Positions 60,520 to 64,000 of a DNA stretch of 64,000 nt are shown here, one piece after another (positions within the stretch are counted from its first letter, which is position 1; the number at the start of each line of letters is the position of its first letter). Source of the stretch: Melastoma dodecandrum (taxonomy: Eukaryota > Streptophyta > Magnoliopsida > Myrtales > Melastomataceae); the NCBI GenBank assembly GCA_029817715.1, contig JARUPY010000292.1, positions 4,357,001 to 4,421,000 of the forward strand. Direction: 5' to 3'. The notes under the pieces are model-generated. The model ran no database searches. It saw only the letters and a list, made by a program, of their open reading frames with translations, and was not told the origin of the DNA. Both the position numbers and the translations under genes were made by a program.

Positions 60520-61237
60520 GGGCTTCGAGCCGCTGAAGGAGGAGGACATCGATGCCGATCATCACGGCCATGAAGACGAGGCTGTAGCCGATAATCGCGG
60601 CCACGTCGGTGCTCTGGACAAAGTAGTAGTTGATCGCGAACCCGACCCCGTCCGGCCGGCCGAGCAACTCCACCACGAGCACGATCTTCCAGGCGAGCGA
60701 TAACCCTGAGCGCGCCGCGGTGACCACGAAGGGCTGGAGCTGCGGGATCAGGACGTCGCGGGCCCAGGTTCGCCGGTCGAGCCTGTAGGCCCGGGCCATC
60801 TCGTCGAGGCCGGGATCGAGGTTGCGGGCGCCCTCGCGCACGATCACGGCCACGTTGGGCAGCTTGTTGAGCACCACCGCCAGGATGGCGGCCGTCTCCG
60901 TCAGCCCGACCCAGACATAGGCCAGCACGGTGATGACCAGGGCCGGGGTGTTGAGCAGGACGAGGAGCGGCGTATCGAGCGTCAGGTCGGCAGCCTTCGA
61001 GCGGCCGAGCGCCACGCCCAAGACGATCCCGAGCACCATCGCGATCGCGAAGGAGATCGCCACCCGCAGCAACGTAACGCCGACATTGTGGGCGAGATCG
61101 CCCCGGGCTGCCTCCTGCGCGATGAAGCTCAGCACCGCGAGCGGCGCCGGCAGCAGGCGCGAATGGGCCTCCAGCGCAGCCAACTGCCACGCACCAATCA
61201 GCACCACGAGGGACGCGATCCGGGTCAGCGCGCCCAT
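60500..61237 (-). CDS. ABC transporter permease, nitrate/sulfonate/taurine type
   Basis: A 245-residue inner membrane permease with about six helices and the EAA-type loop GARNLDPGLDEMARAYRLDRRTWARDVLIP. It is paired with the ATPase downstream and the binding protein upstream (51-base gap), giving a SsuABC/TauABC-like importer. The substrate is unknown. The order is binding protein, permease, ATPase on the minus strand. Confidence 0.86.
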   Translation of the reverse strand: MGALTRIASLVVLIGAWQLAALEAHSRLLPAPLAVLSFIAQEAARGDLAHNVGVTLLRVAISFAIAMVLGIVLGVALGRSKAADLTLDTPLLVLLNTPALVITVLAYVWVGLTETAAILAVVLNKLPNVAVIVREGARNLDPGLDEMARAYRLDRRTWARDVLIPQLQPFVVTAARSGLSLAWKIVLVVELLGRPDGVGFAINYYFVQSTDVAAIIGYSLVFMAVMIGIDVLLLQRLEAHVRRWR

Positions 61238-61288
61238 GCGGCTCGGGCGTTCCGGATCACCATCGCGTGGGGCTGTCGGGCGGGCGCC

Positions 61289-62275
61289 TCAGCCATTGCG
61301 GTCGCTATCGTAGTAAACGTCGGGGGGCAGCCCGCTTCCCTTTCCGACCAGCCGTGCCCCGCCGAGCCTGGCCATGACGGCGTAGAGCTTTTCCGCGTCG
61401 GCGCGCTCCTCCGCCACCGGCCGGCGCGGGATCCCGGCCAGGAAATCGCGCTTCAGCGCCTCGAACGTCGCCGCATCCTCGGCGGCCATCAGCGGGCGCA
61501 CGATCTCCCAGGTCGAGGGATCCTGGGCGAGCATGTCCTTGGCGGCGCGGGAGGCGCGGTAGAAGCCCGCGACCGCCTCGGGCTTCTCCTTCACGACGGC
61601 ATCCTGGAACAGGTAGCCGATCAGCGCCACATCCCCCGGGACGCCGAGGGCGTGCATGATGTCCTCGGCGCCAACGAGACGCCGAAATTTCTTGGCTTCG
61701 AGCCGCGCGCAATAGGTCCAGTAGGTCAGCGCCGCGTCGAGCGCCCCCTGCTCCAGCTTGAGGGTGATCAGAGGCGGCGCGCCGTAGGCGATCTCGGCGG
61801 CGTGTTCCAGGTCGATCCCGGCCGCGTCCTTGGCCTGAGCCCGGAGGAGCAGCCAGTTCTTGTCCAGGGGGCCGCCTGCCACGCCGAAACGCTTGCCGTC
61901 GAGATCCTTCAGGCTCTGAATCGGGCTGTCGGCCGGCACCATCACGGCGCCCTCCGAGGTGGAATACGGGATGAAGCGGACCGCCTGCCCGTCATTGCCG
62001 AGGCGCGCCGCCCACAGCAGATCGCCGACGATCGTGTCCACCTGTCCACCGATGAAGCTGATCCGCGCGGCGTCGTTGCCGGCGAGCTTGACCGGCTCGA
62101 GCTGGAACCCGTTGGCCGCATCGAGGCCGCGGGCCTTGATCACCGCGGCTTCCCAGGTTGAGGTGCCGAAGGGCAGGCTGCCGAGGCGGATCACCGGCGT
62201 GTCGGCGGCCCGCGCGGCACGGAGGCCGAGGCCGCCGAGCAGGCTCCCGGCGAGCATCGCGCGCCGTGACAGCAT
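61289..62275 (-). CDS. Periplasmic substrate-binding protein, nitrate/sulfonate/taurine type
   Basis: A 328-residue protein with a twin-arginine-like signal (LSRRAMLAGSLLGGLGLRAA). The family core has VIRLGSLPFGTSTWEAAVIKARGLDAANG, FIGGQVDTIVGDLLWAARLG and the ligand-gating SIPSTSEGAVMVPADSPI-type segment. It fits the SsuA/TauA group. ATG 62275 has GGAG 8 bases upstream, and an earlier ATG at 62290 is less likely. First gene of the transporter set. Confidence 0.87.
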   Translation of the reverse strand: MLSRRAMLAGSLLGGLGLRAARAADTPVIRLGSLPFGTSTWEAAVIKARGLDAANGFQLEPVKLAGNDAARISFIGGQVDTIVGDLLWAARLGNDGQAVRFIPYSTSEGAVMVPADSPIQSLKDLDGKRFGVAGGPLDKNWLLLRAQAKDAAGIDLEHAAEIAYGAPPLITLKLEQGALDAALTYWTYCARLEAKKFRRLVGAEDIMHALGVPGDVALIGYLFQDAVVKEKPEAVAGFYRASRAAKDMLAQDPSTWEIVRPLMAAEDAATFEALKRDFLAGIPRRPVAEERADAEKLYAVMARLGGARLVGKGSGLPPDVYYDSDRNG

Positions 62276-62461
62276 CACGCCTTCTCCCATCGTCTTATGC
62301 AGTCTTCAGAGGGGGCAGACTGAGATGCGCACGCGTCCAGGCGCCATTGGAAAATGGTCATAGGGCTCGCACCGGCCTCCGTCCATCGTGCGGAACACGC
62401 TTGCGCGCAACCTGCGTCAGCGGCACCCTTCAGCGGAGGCAACCCGGCAAGAGGCAGGATC

Positions 62462-62839
62462 ATGAGTGAGCGACGCGACGGCGTGCTGGACGAGGCGACC
62501 GTGGAGGCCCGGCTCAAGGCCGAGCTGCCGGCATGGCGGCTTGAGGACGGGTGGATCCGCCGCACCTACAAGACGTCGGGCTGGAAGAGCACGCTCATGG
62601 TGATCAACACCGTTGGGCACCTCGCCGAGGCGGCTTGGCACCACCCCGACTTGACGGCCTCCTACGCCTGGGTCGAGGTGCGGCTCATGAACCATGCCGC
62701 CAAGGGCATCACCGAGAAGGACTTCGCCCTGGCCCGCAAGATCGAGGAGGTCGTGTCGTGGCAGCCGGGCCTGGAGGGCCAGGGGCTCGAAGGCACGCCG
62801 ACCGATCCGCGCTTCGCCTACATCAAGTACGAGACGTAG
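62462..62839 (+). CDS. phhB: 4a-hydroxytetrahydrobiopterin dehydratase (pterin carbinolamine dehydratase)
   Basis: A 125-residue enzyme of the PCD/DCoH family that dehydrates 4a-hydroxytetrahydropterin. The catalytic histidines are in AEAAWHHPDLTASYAWVEVRL and the later AKGITEKDFALARKIEEVV. In bacteria it recycles the pterin cofactor of phenylalanine hydroxylase, although other paralogues are linked to molybdopterin. ATG 62462 follows a short ribosome binding site. It has a gap of 186 bases before it. Confidence 0.9.
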   Translation: MSERRDGVLDEATVEARLKAELPAWRLEDGWIRRTYKTSGWKSTLMVINTVGHLAEAAWHHPDLTASYAWVEVRLMNHAAKGITEKDFALARKIEEVVSWQPGLEGQGLEGTPTDPRFAYIKYET

Positions 62840-62845
62840 CGGCCG

Positions 62846-63067
62846 TCACCGGGGCTCCTTCACGCGGCGGCACTCGGTCTTGAGGTAGGCGCTCTTGCCG
62901 ATCTCGTCGCGGCGCTCGGTGCGGGCGATGATCTCCTGCCAGCCGGTGGCGCAGCCGAGTTCGTTGGCGACGCGGACCTTGCGCACCTCCAGAGCCTGTT
63001 CATCCGTGCAGGCATCCTGGGCGATGCCGTTGGCGCAGACCAGGACGACGGCGATGAACGCGTTCAT
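62846..63067 (-). CDS. Small exported hypothetical protein
   Basis: A 73-residue protein with a weak signal peptide (FIAVVLVCANGIAQD) and charged mature part, LEVRKVRVANELGCATGWQEIIARTERRD. Four cysteines in total (CANG, DACTDE, LGCATG, TECRRV). Not recognised. It is convergent with the dehydratase gene, with a 6-base gap. Confidence 0.55.
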   Translation of the reverse strand: MNAFIAVVLVCANGIAQDACTDEQALEVRKVRVANELGCATGWQEIIARTERRDEIGKSAYLKTECRRVKEPR

Positions 63068-63243
63068 GGTTGGGCGTTCCTCGGTCGAGCCCTGCCCTAC
63101 GCGCCAGATCGCTCAAGGTTTCCAAAAGCCGCGTGCGGACGCTACCGAGACCGCTCACGGTCGGCCCGTCCTGAGGGGGCGAAAGGACGAGCCGACCGCT
63201 TCTCGCGGCGCCCGGGGGCGCCGCGATCTCGAAGGCGTGACAC

Positions 63244-64000
63244 TTACCGGCCGGGTGCTGTCGCCGCGCCGACGCCCGGACGGATGCGATAGCAGCCCAC
63301 ATAGAGCGCTGGCAGGAACAGCAGCGTCAGGACGGTCGCTGCGAGGATGCCGCCGATCATCGCGTAGGCCATCGGTCCCCAGAAGACCTCGCGGGCGATC
63401 GGGATGAGGCCGAGGCTCGCCGCTGCGGCGGTGAGCAGGATCGGCCGCATCCGGTGATGGGTCGCCTCGAACACGGCGTCCCACGGGGCCATGCCCTCGT
63501 CCCGGAACTCCTCGATCTGGGTCACGAGGATGACGGCGTTGCGGATGATGATGCCGATCAGCGCCAGGATCCCTAAGATGGCGACGAAGCCCATCGGCTT
63601 GTCGAACACGAGCAGGGTCGGCACGACGCCGATCAGGCCGAGCGGGTGCCACGGTGAAGACCAGAAGCATCCGCCCGAAGCTCTGGAGCTGGATCATCAG
63701 CAGCGTCGCCATGGCGAGCAGCATGACCGGGACCACCGCCGCGATGGGCCCTTGACCCTTGGCGGCTTCCTCGACGGAGCCGCCGGTCTGAAGGGTGTAG
63801 CCTCCGGGCAGCGCCTTCGCGAAGGCGTCGATGCCCGGCTGCAGCGCGGCCACGATGGTGGCGGGCTGGGTCGAGCCGTGGATCGTCGCCCGCACCGTCA
63901 CGGTGGGCAGTCGGTCGCGGCGCCAGACGATCGGCTGCTCCAGATCGTAGCCGATCCGCGCGAAGGCCAGCAGCGGCACCACCGACCCGTTCGCCAGACC
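63244..64000 (-). pseudogene. RND efflux transporter, C-terminal part, frameshifted and cut by the window edge
   Basis: Partial gene of the AcrB/HAE1-like family. From 64000 down, VVPLLAFARIGYDLEQPIVWRRDRLPTVTV and GPIAAVVPVMLLAMATLLMIQLQSF match the periplasmic and TM7-8 part. The frame then breaks near 63644-63646, where an extra base in a run of three G (plus strand) displaces the reading. The other frame continues with VPTLLVFDKPMGFVAILGILALIGIIIRNAVILVTQIEEFRDEG through TM9-12 and ends at 63244. Removing one base gives the expected family sequence. The start lies outside the window. Confidence 0.85.

Noticed and set aside
1..64000. tRNA, rRNA, CRISPR, insertion sequence or prophage genes
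   Set aside because: No cloverleaf-like sequence, regular direct-repeat array, transposase or phage gene was recognised on reading both strands.

Overview
The window is a high-GC alphaproteobacterial chromosome segment, almost certainly from a Methylobacterium-type pink-pigmented methylotroph. The evidence is a complete lanthanide uptake (lut) cluster, methylofuran/tetrahydromethanopterin-type cofactor genes (mfnB, an mfnE-like kinase, DUF6513, DUF447), a formate/nitrite channel, propionyl-CoA carboxylase, and the rhizobial-type erpA/dgt/argS/SPOR/nagZ/tatABC neighbourhood. I see no tRNA or rRNA gene, insertion sequence, prophage or CRISPR array. Base composition looks even throughout.

Layout. 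Positions 245-7055 hold envelope and polysaccharide genes (polysaccharide deacetylase, GT4 glycosyltransferase, polyprenyl-phosphate sugar transferase), heme A synthase and a hemolysin III-like membrane protein. Positions 7108-15827, minus strand, hold the lut cluster in the order lutA-B-C-D-E-F-G-H, followed by a small two-cysteine secreted protein. Positions 16013-21534, plus strand, hold a divergent cofactor block: DUF2380, mfnB, mfnE-like, DUF6513, DUF447, then a secreted SRPBCC protein coupled to a second YVTN propeller. Positions 21685-28243 are a mixed region: a hydrolase lacking its serine, a NepR-like small protein beside a single-domain response regulator, a Tat-exported dienelactone hydrolase, DUF192, a twin cold-shock-domain protein and a DUF1624 acyltransferase.

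Positions 28724-33846 carry efp with the divergent EF-P lysylation genes epmA-epmB, then GST, RraA-like and YdcF genes. Positions 33789-46574 are metabolic and envelope genes (acylphosphatase, focA, pccA, L,D-transpeptidase, HDAC-like amidohydrolase, LysE exporter, ribB, aroC, a lone McrB-N/DUF3578 protein, anmK). Positions 46698-57530 hold tyrS, an orphan response regulator, tatC-tatB-tatA, nagZ, SPOR, argS, dgt and erpA. Positions 57687-64000 hold a large exported protein of unknown role, a SsuABC/TauABC-like transporter, a pterin carbinolamine dehydratase and the broken C-terminal part of an RND pump.

Functional links. LutH and the Lut ABC components should bring lanthanides in for lanthanide-dependent methanol dehydrogenase, and the adjacent cofactor genes serve the formaldehyde oxidation that follows. 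Three genes (tatB, the RND pump and the N-terminus of the cold-shock protein) carry apparent small indels. These may be real lesions or consensus errors. The least explained items are two palindromes ACAATTGT placed only upstream of lutB and lutH, a LutD-like second hairpin protein in the slot next to lutH, the SRPBCC/propeller pair, and the orphan DUF3578 gene.
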